A DNA stretch of 64,000 bases from Hyphococcus lacteus (GTDB taxonomy: Bacteria; Pseudomonadota; Alphaproteobacteria; Caulobacterales; Parvularculaceae): NCBI RefSeq assembly GCF_041058985.1, contig NZ_JBEHZE010000001.1, forward strand, positions 2,775,827 to 2,839,826, read 5' to 3'. The translations under genes and the position numbers were made by a program. This document shows, piece by piece, positions 46,692 to 55,457 of this stretch. How positions within the stretch are numbered: position 1 is the stretch's first letter; the number at the start of each line of letters is the position of its first letter. The notes below the pieces were generated by a model, which saw only the letters and a program-made list of their open reading frames with translations, ran no database searches and was not told where the DNA came from.

Positions 46692-48115
46692 TATATATGC
46701 TCCGATGCCGGTTGCCCTAGCTCGATATCTGAAATTGGCTGCAAAGCGGGGTCAAATCGATCATAAACCATTGCACCATCGATCATGACCAGGTCTGCAC
46801 GAGAATAGATACTGAGCGGATTCCCGGACCATAAAACGATATCTGCGTTTTTCCCCGGCTCAAGCGAACCGATGCGATCTTCTAGGCCAATGACGCGCGC
46901 AGCATTGAACGTAATCCAGCGAATAGCCTCTTCTGGCCGTATATCGATCCCGGCTCGATGCCCGGCGGCGACTGCTTTCGCCAGCTCGACATTCATACGC
47001 TGCCCTAAGCTTGGGGAGTCCGAATGCAGGGTCACGCAAACACCCGACGAATGTAGCAGCGCTGCATTAGCTCGAATCCCATCATAGGCTTCAAGCTTAT
47101 ACCCCCACCAGTCAGACCAGACGACCGCACAAGAATCGGCCGTTAAAAAAGTATCTCGTATCTTATAGGCCTCGGACGCGTGGTGTATGGCAGCGATTTT
47201 AAACCCAAATTCTCGTGCCATTCCGAATAGATAGGCGATATCTTCCGCACGGTAACAATGGATGTGCACGTGAATTTCGCCATTCATTGCGGCACGTAAT
47301 ATCTTATACCGCTCATCCGTTTGATCCTCCCGTATATCAGCGCGTGCGCGTGCCCAAGCGCGCCGCATTCCTTCGACAACACCCATCCGGCTTGCCGGTG
47401 CTTTCCCATCTTCGCCATAGGAAAATTTTGGATTCTCCCCACAAGCCATTTTCATCCCTGCTGGTGCAGAAGGAAATTTCAAATCTTGTACAGTGACACC
47501 GGTGACATTTTTTAAAATTACGGTCCGCCCACCAAACAAATTTGCCGAGCCCGGCAAAATCTGGAGCGTCGTTACTCCACCAGCTAACGCGCGTGCAAAT
47601 GCGGGGTCTTGCACCCTCACCCCATGCTCTGCTCGCATATCCGCACCGTTTGGGTCGGTAATTTCGTTCACATCCCAAACGGGCAATTCATCCGGTACAA
47701 ATGGAAGCGCTGCATTCCCCAGGTGGGAATGCGGGTCAATAATGCCCGGTGTTATCCATCGCCCCGTCGCATCTATAACGGTCGTTCCTTCCGACCGTTC
47801 AAGACCATTTCCGATGGCAACAACTTTGCCGTCTCGCACTCGTACATCAGCACCATCGAACCGATTGCCTGCCCCATCCAGAATGGTCCCATTTGCAAAT
47901 AACGTATCGATCTGGTTGCTGGGCACATAGGTGCTTGCGTATGGGTCTACGTCCTCTCCCAGACTCCCCCCTCGCTCCCCTGTGCAAGCCGCTAGAAGAA
48001 CGATGCAGCACCATAAAATTACATCGCGTACCGACGATATAGTATTTGGCTTACCACCCAACGGGGCAGTATTTCCTATTTGTGTACAACGCTGCGCCAT
48101 CAAATGTTTTTTCAT
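46691..48115 (-). CDS. Lipoprotein amidohydrolase with intact metal site (pair 2)
   Basis: 474 residues; the true start may be the ATG at 48100. The signal carries lipobox LLAAC, so the enzyme is membrane-anchored, unlike its paralogue at 26573. Metal ligands are complete: HSH in DPHSHLG near residue 127, Lys in GMKMACGENP, His in HIHCYRAED, His in IHHASEAYK and Asp in LHSDS. It belongs to the imidazolonepropionase-like amidohydrolases, among which dipeptidases are known. Its degenerate partner follows with a one-base overlap. Two palindromes lie in the 236-base gap upstream, behind dgcN. Confidence 0.9.
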   Translation of the reverse strand: MKKHLMAQRCTQIGNTAPLGGKPNTISSVRDVILWCCIVLLAACTGERGGSLGEDVDPYASTYVPSNQIDTLFANGTILDGAGNRFDGADVRVRDGKVVAIGNGLERSEGTTVIDATGRWITPGIIDPHSHLGNAALPFVPDELPVWDVNEITDPNGADMRAEHGVRVQDPAFARALAGGVTTLQILPGSANLFGGRTVILKNVTGVTVQDLKFPSAPAGMKMACGENPKFSYGEDGKAPASRMGVVEGMRRAWARARADIREDQTDERYKILRAAMNGEIHVHIHCYRAEDIAYLFGMAREFGFKIAAIHHASEAYKIRDTFLTADSCAVVWSDWWGYKLEAYDGIRANAALLHSSGVCVTLHSDSPSLGQRMNVELAKAVAAGHRAGIDIRPEEAIRWITFNAARVIGLEDRIGSLEPGKNADIVLWSGNPLSIYSRADLVMIDGAMVYDRFDPALQPISDIELGQPASEHI

Positions 48116-48181
48116 AAAAGCTCAATCTCAAATTGCATCAACTCAATCTGTTCTCATGTAACTATACGCACTACCCCAAAA

Positions 48182-48202
48182 GGTACAAAGACCTCTTGTA
48201 CC
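48182..48202. promoter_or_regulatory. Inverted repeat GGTACAA-N7-TTGTACC
   Basis: Perfect 7-bp arms with a 7-base spacer (AGACCTC) lie 67 bases upstream of the lipoprotein amidohydrolase frame. The size and symmetry suit a dimeric repressor site, for example of the GntR or LacI type, or a promoter-proximal operator. Confidence 0.45.
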
Positions 48203-48253
48203 ATGCGCGACGAAAATCAGAACCTTAAATTCCACACGAGCTAGCTTTTCCAT

Positions 48254-48270
48254 GCGTGCCGCACGCATAT
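48254..48270. promoter_or_regulatory. 17-bp perfect palindrome ATGCGTGC-C-GCACGCAT
   Basis: Eight-base arms around a single C lie 82 bases past the dgcN stop and about 140 bases before the amidohydrolase. A hairpin with loop CCG is possible, but there is no T tract, so a protein-binding site is the more natural reading. Confidence 0.45.
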
Positions 48271-48351
48271 GCATCGCCGGACTCTGCGCATAGTCTTCAA
48301 TCTCATCATTGCAAATAAAATCATTGCTTAAATGAGGGAAACAAGCATGTG

Positions 48352-49440
48352 TTAATTGTAAATCTCAAGCATATATTTTGCAATTTTCTCCGTGCCTTCG
48401 CGCACGGGGTCACAACAAGGAAGACCCACCTCATCTTCAATGGCGCGGATAGCCACTTCCGCCTCTTGAGCAGAGAGTTTTGACGTATTGGCACACACCC
48501 CAACTGTCTTAACCGCTGGGTTGGTCAGTTTTGCCATCGCCATATTCAACTCGATACAATCGCGTAATGATGGAAGTTCATAATTCTCTACACTGATAAT
48601 ATTTTTCCTGCCTGGTTGATGGCAAATTACGAGTGCGTCAGGTTGGCTACCGTGCATCAACCCTACAGACACACCGGCATAGGCAGGATGAAACAACGAT
48701 CCCTGCCCTTCAATAACGTCCCAATGGTCCGGGTCATTGTCCGGAGAAAGCCATTCTGCAGCACCAGCCATAAAATCCGAAACGATTGCGTCGATCGCAA
48801 TGCCGCGCCCGGCGATCATGACACCGGTCTGCCCTGTCGCTCTAAAATCCGCCTTTACACCAAGATCACGCAAAGATTGTTCAATCGAAAGCGCACTATA
48901 TTTCTTGCCGATGGCGCAATCAGGACCGACAGTAAGGACTCTTTTTCCTGAGCGCTTACGCCCGGTCCCCGTTTCAAAGTTCCGCGTATTGCTGCGGATA
49001 TCTATCAGCTTCTGTCCGTTGCGGCGGGCTGCCTCTTTTAATGCAGGAATATCCGAAAGGCTCTGGTGCATTCCCGACACCAGATCCAATCCTGCGTCAA
49101 GCGCCTCTACAAAATAGGAAACCCACTCATCAGAGATGAAGCCGCCCGCATTCACAACCCCAATGACAAGCGACTTTGCGCCCATCGAAGTGGCTTGTTG
49201 AATCGTCACATCCGACAGACCAACGTCAATCTTGCAATCAGACAATCGAAGTTGCCCGATGCAAAGCTCCCGGCGCCACTGTACCAATCCAAAGGCTGTT
49301 TTTGCGGCTTCCTCAATCTGGCAATCGCCTAAAAACAAAAGATATGGGACGGGCATCAATACCTGTTCATTTGTTTGGTCTTCTACACTATTTTTTGATG
49401 CGGAGGTTGTCTTCTCTATTTTCGCCATTTTACGAACCAT
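48352..49440 (-). CDS. dgcN: DgcN-like D-glutamate N-acetyltransferase (DUF1611)
   Basis: 362 residues, cytoplasmic. DUF1611 hallmarks are PYLLFLGDCQ, VVNAGGFISDEW, GKRVLTVGPDCAIGKKYSAL (a P-loop-like GxxxxxGKK), RATGQTGVMIAGRGIAIDA, WDVIEGQGSLFHPAYAGVS and HQPGRK. DUF1611 proteins of the DgcN group N-acetylate D-glutamate, after which DgcA racemises N-acetyl-D-glutamate, opening D-Glu catabolism in marine bacteria. The start at 49440 follows AAGGGATGAA. The first ~30 residues before MPVPYLL are an extra, charged tail. The likely partner dgcA lies 10 kb away at 59376, not adjacent as in described clusters. Confidence 0.85.
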   Translation of the reverse strand: MVRKMAKIEKTTSASKNSVEDQTNEQVLMPVPYLLFLGDCQIEEAAKTAFGLVQWRRELCIGQLRLSDCKIDVGLSDVTIQQATSMGAKSLVIGVVNAGGFISDEWVSYFVEALDAGLDLVSGMHQSLSDIPALKEAARRNGQKLIDIRSNTRNFETGTGRKRSGKRVLTVGPDCAIGKKYSALSIEQSLRDLGVKADFRATGQTGVMIAGRGIAIDAIVSDFMAGAAEWLSPDNDPDHWDVIEGQGSLFHPAYAGVSVGLMHGSQPDALVICHQPGRKNIISVENYELPSLRDCIELNMAMAKLTNPAVKTVGVCANTSKLSAQEAEVAIRAIEDEVGLPCCDPVREGTEKIAKYMLEIYN

Positions 49441-49682
49441 TTCATCCCTTAACGGATTATTACGTCATGTATTTCTTATTCGTCCAAGTAGGTTTTTTTC
49501 GGACTGGCACAGGTTATGAGGAAAATCCCAAAGACCGTTGCAATGCTTTTGAGATAAGCTTTGATTTTTTCATTATCACCGCACACCAAATGACCAGTTC
49601 AAAAAAAGCGGCTTAGTTGTGAACGTAAACAATAAAGTCATCTAACGTGATAGTCGGAAAATGGGCTATCTTGCCAAAGAAA
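49441..49682. other. Intergenic stretch upstream of dgcN
   Basis: This is the unassigned part of the 422-base gap between dgcN and the amidohydrolase at 49863. It is A/T-rich, with no convincing hairpin or repeat. The remainder of the gap holds the small reading frame at 49683-49835. A promoter for dgcN is expected here. Confidence 0.4.
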
Positions 49683-49835
49683 TTAGTTAGCTGGAGTGGG
49701 CCAAATATAAGCCGGATCTAGATAATCTTTGTACTCCGCTAACGCGAATTCCGGACTGTGCATATATGTTGAAGCCAATAGCCCCAGTGTAACTAGCTTT
49801 ATGAAAAACCAAGGCTTGAGACCAACACCGTACAA
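49683..49835 (-). CDS. Possible small hydrophobic protein (50 codons)
   Basis: Downstream of, and in the same frame as, the stop codon of the amidohydrolase at 49863 runs a 60-codon open stretch. From the TTG at 49835 it encodes a start residue followed by YGVGLKPWFFIKL, then VTLGLLASTYMHSPEFALA, then EYKDYLDPAYIWPTPAN and a stop. The Lys-Pro-Trp plus hydrophobic segment resembles a signal or membrane helix, and the tail is well-composed. There is no ribosome site, so it may depend on read-through or coupling, or be the 3' end of a decayed gene. No family is recognised. Confidence 0.35.
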   Translation of the reverse strand: MYGVGLKPWFFIKLVTLGLLASTYMHSPEFALAEYKDYLDPAYIWPTPAN

Positions 49836-49862
49836 GCGGACGGTATCAATGTCGCAAAAAAG

Positions 49863-51971
49863 CTAGTTGACAGGTTTCACGCCGACTGCGGTCAGTAACG
49901 ATTTAGGATCGTAGATTTTGTCATGAGCGAACACGTATTCGATATCGCGCACAGCGCTAATATCTTCAAGTGGGTTAGAATTTAACAAAACCATATCCGC
50001 ACGCTTACCAACTTTAATGGACCCGCTTACCTTCTCTTCACCGGTTACCCGCGCAGCATCAATAGTCGCAATTTTCAATATATCGGCGTTTGGAATACCG
50101 GCCTCGGCATAAAGTTCTAATTCTCTATGAAACGCAAAACCCGGTAAGGCATCTGTACCCGCGAGAATTTGCACGCCACCATCATGAAGTCGACGGATAA
50201 ACTCAAGAGAATTACGCTGTGAGTTTGACCACGCTTGTTCATTTTCAGACGTGATATCAAAACTGGGGGACAAAGCCGAACGATATTCACCTATAGGAAA
50301 CCCGTCGATAACTTTTGTGAATAACGGATTTGGCTTTCCCGCATGATGGCCAATCATAGAATCGAAAACGGCAATTGTCGGATCTACGACAATCTTTTCA
50401 GAAGCCAACAACGAAATGAATTCTTGAACGTCCGCACCATCCAGATCGAGGTTTCCCGCTTCATCACCATAAAGATAAAAACGAAGTCGCGTGCGTGTAT
50501 CGTCATCTTGGTCAGCCAAAAAATTTAAAAACAGAAAGTTAATATGCGAAATTTCATCATATCCCGCGTGCACCGCCTGTTCTGCGGACATAAACGCCGG
50601 GATATGACCACCAACACGAATGCCTTTTTCAAGGGCTAAGTCCGATAGCGGGGCCACCCACTCAGGCGCAATAGAACTATAGAGTTTAATCTGCCCGTAC
50701 CCATTGTCTGCATACCACGCAACTTTTTGCTTAGCTTCTTCCAATGTTTCGACGGCTCGCGTTTCCGCAAAGGGACTTTTCTGATCGATAAAACCAGCCG
50801 CATACACATGCGGGCCAACTAGCCTGCCCTCCAGAAAGTTATTCTTAGATCGCATTAACGCATCATGATCACTTCCCATATCGCGAACTGATGTTACACC
50901 GCCAGCAATATTAAAAATGCCGCCATAGTTGCCAAAAAACTCGATATGTCCGTGCATATCCCAAAAACCGGGAATCAGCGTTTTCCCGCTACCGTCTATG
51001 GTACGAATATCCGCATCTTTGGACTGAATTTCGTCTATAGCGGTGATAACACCGTTCTCGATCAAGACATTTTTCTCAAGAAGCAGAGACCCTGTTTCAA
51101 CATCTACAATATCGACATTGCTAATTTGAACACGGCCAGCAGGGTTTTCAACTCTCTCGGCGGCGACGTTGTTATAATACCGCTCCTCTATCTCGGTTTG
51201 GGCTTCGTGTAATTGTTCGCGTATATTAGCTCCCCACCCTTTCGGAGCCAATGACATACCCCAAAACGTAAAGGCGAAAAAATTCTGATCCTCATCAAGC
51301 CATACATAGGTTGGTGCAAACTCTAATCCCGTGATGGCGTACAAACTGACGGTCGTTTCCATATTTCCATTGCGAACAGCTTCATCTGCTAGTTTTTTGA
51401 TACTGGCCTCACCGCTCGGCAACAATGCGACTGTACCATTTGGTGATTTCAGCCCTACACGGATAAGTCCGGCCAACGTTTCTGTCGCGCCACTACGCGC
51501 TGGCACGTAATATGCCGGTTCGGCTACCACCTTCTCACCCTCTTCTGAGGGATTTTTCCAACGCGCTATCTTCTCCTTGATTGAAAATAATTCGTCGATT
51601 GTGGCCCCAAACGCGGATGTGCCGGTAAGGTGTTGCTGTGTTACATAACCAGAATCGTCGAACTGCATGGTGTTGTTTAGAACAAAGTCGCGATTATTCC
51701 ACTGAAGGCGCATGGTTGATTGACGCTTGCCATCATCGCCAATCGAAACTGTTTGCTCACCAGCAGGCGTAACACCATTATACCATTCATATTCGATGGT
51801 ACGTGAACGTTCAGCATCCTTATTACTCTCTTCATTGCCTTTCTCTGCACATCCCACAAAAGAAAGGGCTATGAAGGCAACGCACAAGATAAAAGGTTGG
51901 CGTAAACGAAGGTGAGAGGTCGACAATGTATGTTGTTTATTTCTTTTTACGGTCATCAGATCACCATTCAT
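49863..51971 (-). CDS. Lipoprotein amidohydrolase with N-terminal beta domain
   Basis: 702 residues. The lipobox is SFVGC near residue 41. About 210 residues of beta-rich sequence with no assigned domain precede the amidohydrolase module (about 285-695). Metal ligands are complete: HGH in WDMHGHIEF near residue 340, Lys in QIKLYSS, His in GGHIPA, His in ISHINF and Asp in GTDALPG. The start at 51971 follows AGGAGATAGAGGG. The enzyme is predicted to be anchored to a membrane and to cleave an amide, peptide or related bond. It lies 43 bases behind the PD40-amidohydrolase fusion gene on the same strand and is probably cotranscribed with it. Confidence 0.88.
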   Translation of the reverse strand: MNGDLMTVKRNKQHTLSTSHLRLRQPFILCVAFIALSFVGCAEKGNEESNKDAERSRTIEYEWYNGVTPAGEQTVSIGDDGKRQSTMRLQWNNRDFVLNNTMQFDDSGYVTQQHLTGTSAFGATIDELFSIKEKIARWKNPSEEGEKVVAEPAYYVPARSGATETLAGLIRVGLKSPNGTVALLPSGEASIKKLADEAVRNGNMETTVSLYAITGLEFAPTYVWLDEDQNFFAFTFWGMSLAPKGWGANIREQLHEAQTEIEERYYNNVAAERVENPAGRVQISNVDIVDVETGSLLLEKNVLIENGVITAIDEIQSKDADIRTIDGSGKTLIPGFWDMHGHIEFFGNYGGIFNIAGGVTSVRDMGSDHDALMRSKNNFLEGRLVGPHVYAAGFIDQKSPFAETRAVETLEEAKQKVAWYADNGYGQIKLYSSIAPEWVAPLSDLALEKGIRVGGHIPAFMSAEQAVHAGYDEISHINFLFLNFLADQDDDTRTRLRFYLYGDEAGNLDLDGADVQEFISLLASEKIVVDPTIAVFDSMIGHHAGKPNPLFTKVIDGFPIGEYRSALSPSFDITSENEQAWSNSQRNSLEFIRRLHDGGVQILAGTDALPGFAFHRELELYAEAGIPNADILKIATIDAARVTGEEKVSGSIKVGKRADMVLLNSNPLEDISAVRDIEYVFAHDKIYDPKSLLTAVGVKPVN

Positions 51972-52014
51972 TTAGCCCTCTATCTCCTGATAATTTTCAT
52001 ATGTAGCGTACACA

Positions 52015-55000
52015 TCATTTAAATGTGTCTATTGGGAGCACCTCGTGATGCCACCCTGGTGACAATCGACGCTTTTCCGGCCAGATCTCATCAAGAGTTT
52101 CGTCTTCGTAAATACGACCATTCTTAACAACAAATTTGATCGACCGTGCGTTGCGAATATCCTCAAGCGGATTTTTCTCCATAACAAGAAGGTCGGCTAA
52201 CTTTCCGATTTCAATGGTTCCGATGTCTGCTGATCGACCAATGATTTCGCTTCCCATACGGGTCGCTGATTGAAGTACTTCGTGAGGCGTCAAGCCGCCT
52301 GTAGTTAGCGCTTCCATTTCCCAGTGGTAACCTAATCCCTGAAACTCAGCATGACTTCCGACGCCGATCAAACCACCCGCCCGATAGATATCCGCGATTG
52401 CCTTTGCTGTCTGAGGATAGAGACGTTCTTCCGGCCTCACCCATTTTGCTGCACTAGCCCGCGTATCTAAAACATAATGCGGCATGAACCGCGTTACTTT
52501 TGGATTATTGTGTGGTGGGTCGTTAACAAAAAAATCGTCCTTAGCCGTACTACCGCCGCCATTAGAATCTATCATCAATGTGGGGGTGTAACCAATTTTC
52601 GTTTCGGCGATTAACTTAATGACATCGTCGTAGAGCGGCACAACGGGAAGCGCATGTTCATTCCCGGCAAAGCCGTCAATTGCGTGTGTTATATCAAGAG
52701 AAAAGTCGTCGCCGCCCTCTGTGGTGACCACAACACCATATTTGTCGGCCGCTTGTACAACCCATTGGCGCTGTTCGCGATCACCGATGAAATACGATTT
52801 TACATTATGAGTACGGTATTTTTCTGCATATTTACGAACGATATTCTCGGCCATTTCTTGTGAGCTGATTTGATTATTTGGGAACAGGCCTTGTCCCACT
52901 GACCATGCTCGCGGACCAATCATCATGCCCGCATCAATCATGTCCTGATAGGCAAACATATCTTGGTCCATTGCCTGCGGATCCAATCCGGAGGTTATTC
53001 CGAAAGCGAGACTAATGCGAAAACTCCAGCTCTCTAGATCTAAAACATCATGCCGAATTTCATACCAATGTGCATGGGTATCCACAAAACCCGGTGTAAT
53101 ATACGCGCCATCAAGTTCAATAATTTTAGCGTCGTCCGGGATTGGCAATTTTCCACGCGGAGCAACACCTGAAATGCGGTTATCCGTTACAAGAACATCG
53201 GCATCCGGTACAACTTCAGTACCTTTCATCGTAATTGCCGTCGCGCCGCGAAATAGAACTGTTCCATTAGGAATATCACGGGGGCGTTGAACTACGATAT
53301 CGACAACTTGATCGCGCTTCGACAATTCCGCTTCGGATGGCGGTGTTGAAACAGAAAAGTCTACACTATCAATTTTTTGACGATAAAAGCTTGAACCCAT
53401 AGCCCAATAAAAACTGCTTCCATCACTAGCCCAACCGTAATAATCGGCCCCTAAGGGAGAAACTTGCTTTATCGCAGGACCGGGTTTAGCAAAAATATCG
53501 ACTACCGGCGTTTCACTTGATGGTTTTGGAACTGCGCTGAGGAATAATTGATTTGCAGATAGCGTCAAAAACCATTTTCCATCCGGGCTAAACACGACAT
53601 TGTTTACAGGGTACGGAGATCCAGCCCGAGTCCATGCATGAAGTCCATCGACGCGGACATGAAGTTTCTCATCTAGACCTTCTCCGTCTATACCCGAATT
53701 AAGAACTGACTTCACGCCTTTAGGAGTCGTGAAGAACACGCGATTGGAAGCGTCTGTTACAAATGGACGCTCCGCGCCAACGCCCAGATGCGTAATGATC
53801 TGCGCCGCCCCACCATTAGCTGGCACTTTCACAAGATCAGAAAACCGTCGTGGTGTAACTTCCTCTTGAAGCCCCATTCTTTCATGATTATTCGACATTA
53901 AGGCGTAAACCCACTTGCCGTCGGGAGAAAAAACCGGTTCGCTGTAATACATACCAACGGGCGTAAGGCGATGCGGTTTTCCGCCTGTCGCCGCAAGCTT
54001 CCATATCGCACCGCCGTCTTTCGCATTCCAAGTCACATAGGTTATCCATCGCCCGTCAGCCGACCAAGACGGTTGGAATTGTCCATCGTCACTTTCAAAT
54101 AATTGCGTTACATCTTCGGAAGAGAAATCAAACGCATGAAGCTTCGCGAATGCAGTAAAAACCACCTTGGTTCCATCCGGTGACAAAGCCGGGTCCTGAA
54201 TTAGACGCGCTCTTACAGGGCCTGTATCAACACGCTTTATCGGCCGAGGAAAACTAGCAATATCTATATCTAAATCAGCCTTAAACGGAATTTCTTTAAC
54301 TTTTCCTGAGGCAATATCAATTTGTCGTAGCTTCCCACCAAATGCGGCTATGACAGATTTGCTATCTTTTGAAAAACTATAAGCAGGTAACAGATCACTG
54401 TTGAAACTTGCGTCCCGGTTATCACGCTGGACCGGATAAGCCAGCCAGCGATCTTCGCCAGAATGTAGGTCACGAAGACGCAACCCGGTCTGTCCGTCAA
54501 AGCGCGTTCCATACGCAAGCCATTTCCCATTCGGGGAAAGCCGCGGACGAAATGCACCAGTCAGTGAGGTAACAACGCTATCAGTTTGTTTCGTCCTCAG
54601 ATTATGACGAACGATTTTCCATGCAGGTATTGAGTACAAAGTCGCCGTAGCAGTATCCAGACTTGCGAAATATAGCGAGGTACCATCATTTGACGCCACT
54701 GCGCCGATTGAATGAACTTTGTCACGCGAGGAATCCGAAAATACATTCTCCCCTTCGCCATTCAAAAAATCGAAAGCCCATAATTGGTAGGGTGCATGCC
54801 TTCCTAGTCGCTTGGATGCGTAAAGCGTCGAACCATCCATCGACCATGCTGGCGAGGTAAAGTGCGAAGCATCAGTGCTGTTCGAAACCATTCGCGGTGC
54901 AGAACCATCCGTCCTTGCAACCCAGATATTTTCGCTGCCCGATACATCACTAATATAAGCAATGGATTTTCCATCTGGCGAAAATGTCGGCTGCGTTTCG

Positions 55001-55281
55001 TACGCCATGCCGCCACTGATCAATTTCGCACGACCGCCATCAATCGGCACTGTGAAAAGGTCACCCAAAATATCAAACGCCAACATCTTGCCATTTGGGC
55101 TAACGTCAACGGACATCCAGGTCCCTTCTTCTACCTCGAAGGAAAGTTGGCGCGAAGGCTTAAGGGAAAGGCCGTTATCTGCTGACAGCGTCTGTGTATG
55201 TGCTGTACCCGTGAAGAGGAACGCAGCGCTCAAGGCGATACACAGCTTGTATAGAGACATATATTTCAAAACCCTAACCAT
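52015..55281 (-). CDS. TolB-like propeller fused to an amidohydrolase, exported
   Basis: 1088 residues. The signal peptide runs to about residue 29 (TAHT); an ATG at 55260 is an alternative start. PD40/TolB-like blades fill about residues 45-630, with repeated SPDGK motifs such as PTFSPDGKSIAYIS, SPNGKWLAYGT and PVFSPDGKWVYALMS. The amidohydrolase module (about 675-1060) has HAH in FVDTHAHWYE near residue 735, a Lys in NVKSYF and a His in ITHAIDG. The usual His and GTD positions read TTEGGDD and GSHAEFQGLG, so metal coordination probably differs from classic members. The pattern recurs in known PD40-amidohydrolase fusions. It may degrade large peptides or polymers in the periplasm. Confidence 0.87.
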   Translation of the reverse strand: MVRVLKYMSLYKLCIALSAAFLFTGTAHTQTLSADNGLSLKPSRQLSFEVEEGTWMSVDVSPNGKMLAFDILGDLFTVPIDGGRAKLISGGMAYETQPTFSPDGKSIAYISDVSGSENIWVARTDGSAPRMVSNSTDASHFTSPAWSMDGSTLYASKRLGRHAPYQLWAFDFLNGEGENVFSDSSRDKVHSIGAVASNDGTSLYFASLDTATATLYSIPAWKIVRHNLRTKQTDSVVTSLTGAFRPRLSPNGKWLAYGTRFDGQTGLRLRDLHSGEDRWLAYPVQRDNRDASFNSDLLPAYSFSKDSKSVIAAFGGKLRQIDIASGKVKEIPFKADLDIDIASFPRPIKRVDTGPVRARLIQDPALSPDGTKVVFTAFAKLHAFDFSSEDVTQLFESDDGQFQPSWSADGRWITYVTWNAKDGGAIWKLAATGGKPHRLTPVGMYYSEPVFSPDGKWVYALMSNNHERMGLQEEVTPRRFSDLVKVPANGGAAQIITHLGVGAERPFVTDASNRVFFTTPKGVKSVLNSGIDGEGLDEKLHVRVDGLHAWTRAGSPYPVNNVVFSPDGKWFLTLSANQLFLSAVPKPSSETPVVDIFAKPGPAIKQVSPLGADYYGWASDGSSFYWAMGSSFYRQKIDSVDFSVSTPPSEAELSKRDQVVDIVVQRPRDIPNGTVLFRGATAITMKGTEVVPDADVLVTDNRISGVAPRGKLPIPDDAKIIELDGAYITPGFVDTHAHWYEIRHDVLDLESWSFRISLAFGITSGLDPQAMDQDMFAYQDMIDAGMMIGPRAWSVGQGLFPNNQISSQEMAENIVRKYAEKYRTHNVKSYFIGDREQRQWVVQAADKYGVVVTTEGGDDFSLDITHAIDGFAGNEHALPVVPLYDDVIKLIAETKIGYTPTLMIDSNGGGSTAKDDFFVNDPPHNNPKVTRFMPHYVLDTRASAAKWVRPEERLYPQTAKAIADIYRAGGLIGVGSHAEFQGLGYHWEMEALTTGGLTPHEVLQSATRMGSEIIGRSADIGTIEIGKLADLLVMEKNPLEDIRNARSIKFVVKNGRIYEDETLDEIWPEKRRLSPGWHHEVLPIDTFK

Positions 55282-55417
55282 CTACAACATTCCGTAGAAT
55301 TAAAAACCTGTTGTCGACTGCAAGACTAGAAAAACACCTTTTAGAAAAATTTGAGAAGCAACTGTCATAATTGACTTGCCACACTTACCCAAGCAACCAG
55401 CATCACAAACAAATAGA

Positions 55418-55441
55418 CGGCCGAACACTTATAGGTTCGGC
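55418..55441 (-). terminator. Terminator after the siderophore-type receptor gene
   Basis: Perfect 8-bp arms GGCCGAAC and GTTCGGCC with an 8-base loop lie 16 bases beyond the receptor stop. On the minus strand they are followed by GTCTATTTGTTTG. This probably ends the receptor transcript before the amidohydrolase genes. Confidence 0.7.
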
Positions 55442-55457
55442 CATTTATTCTAAGAGG

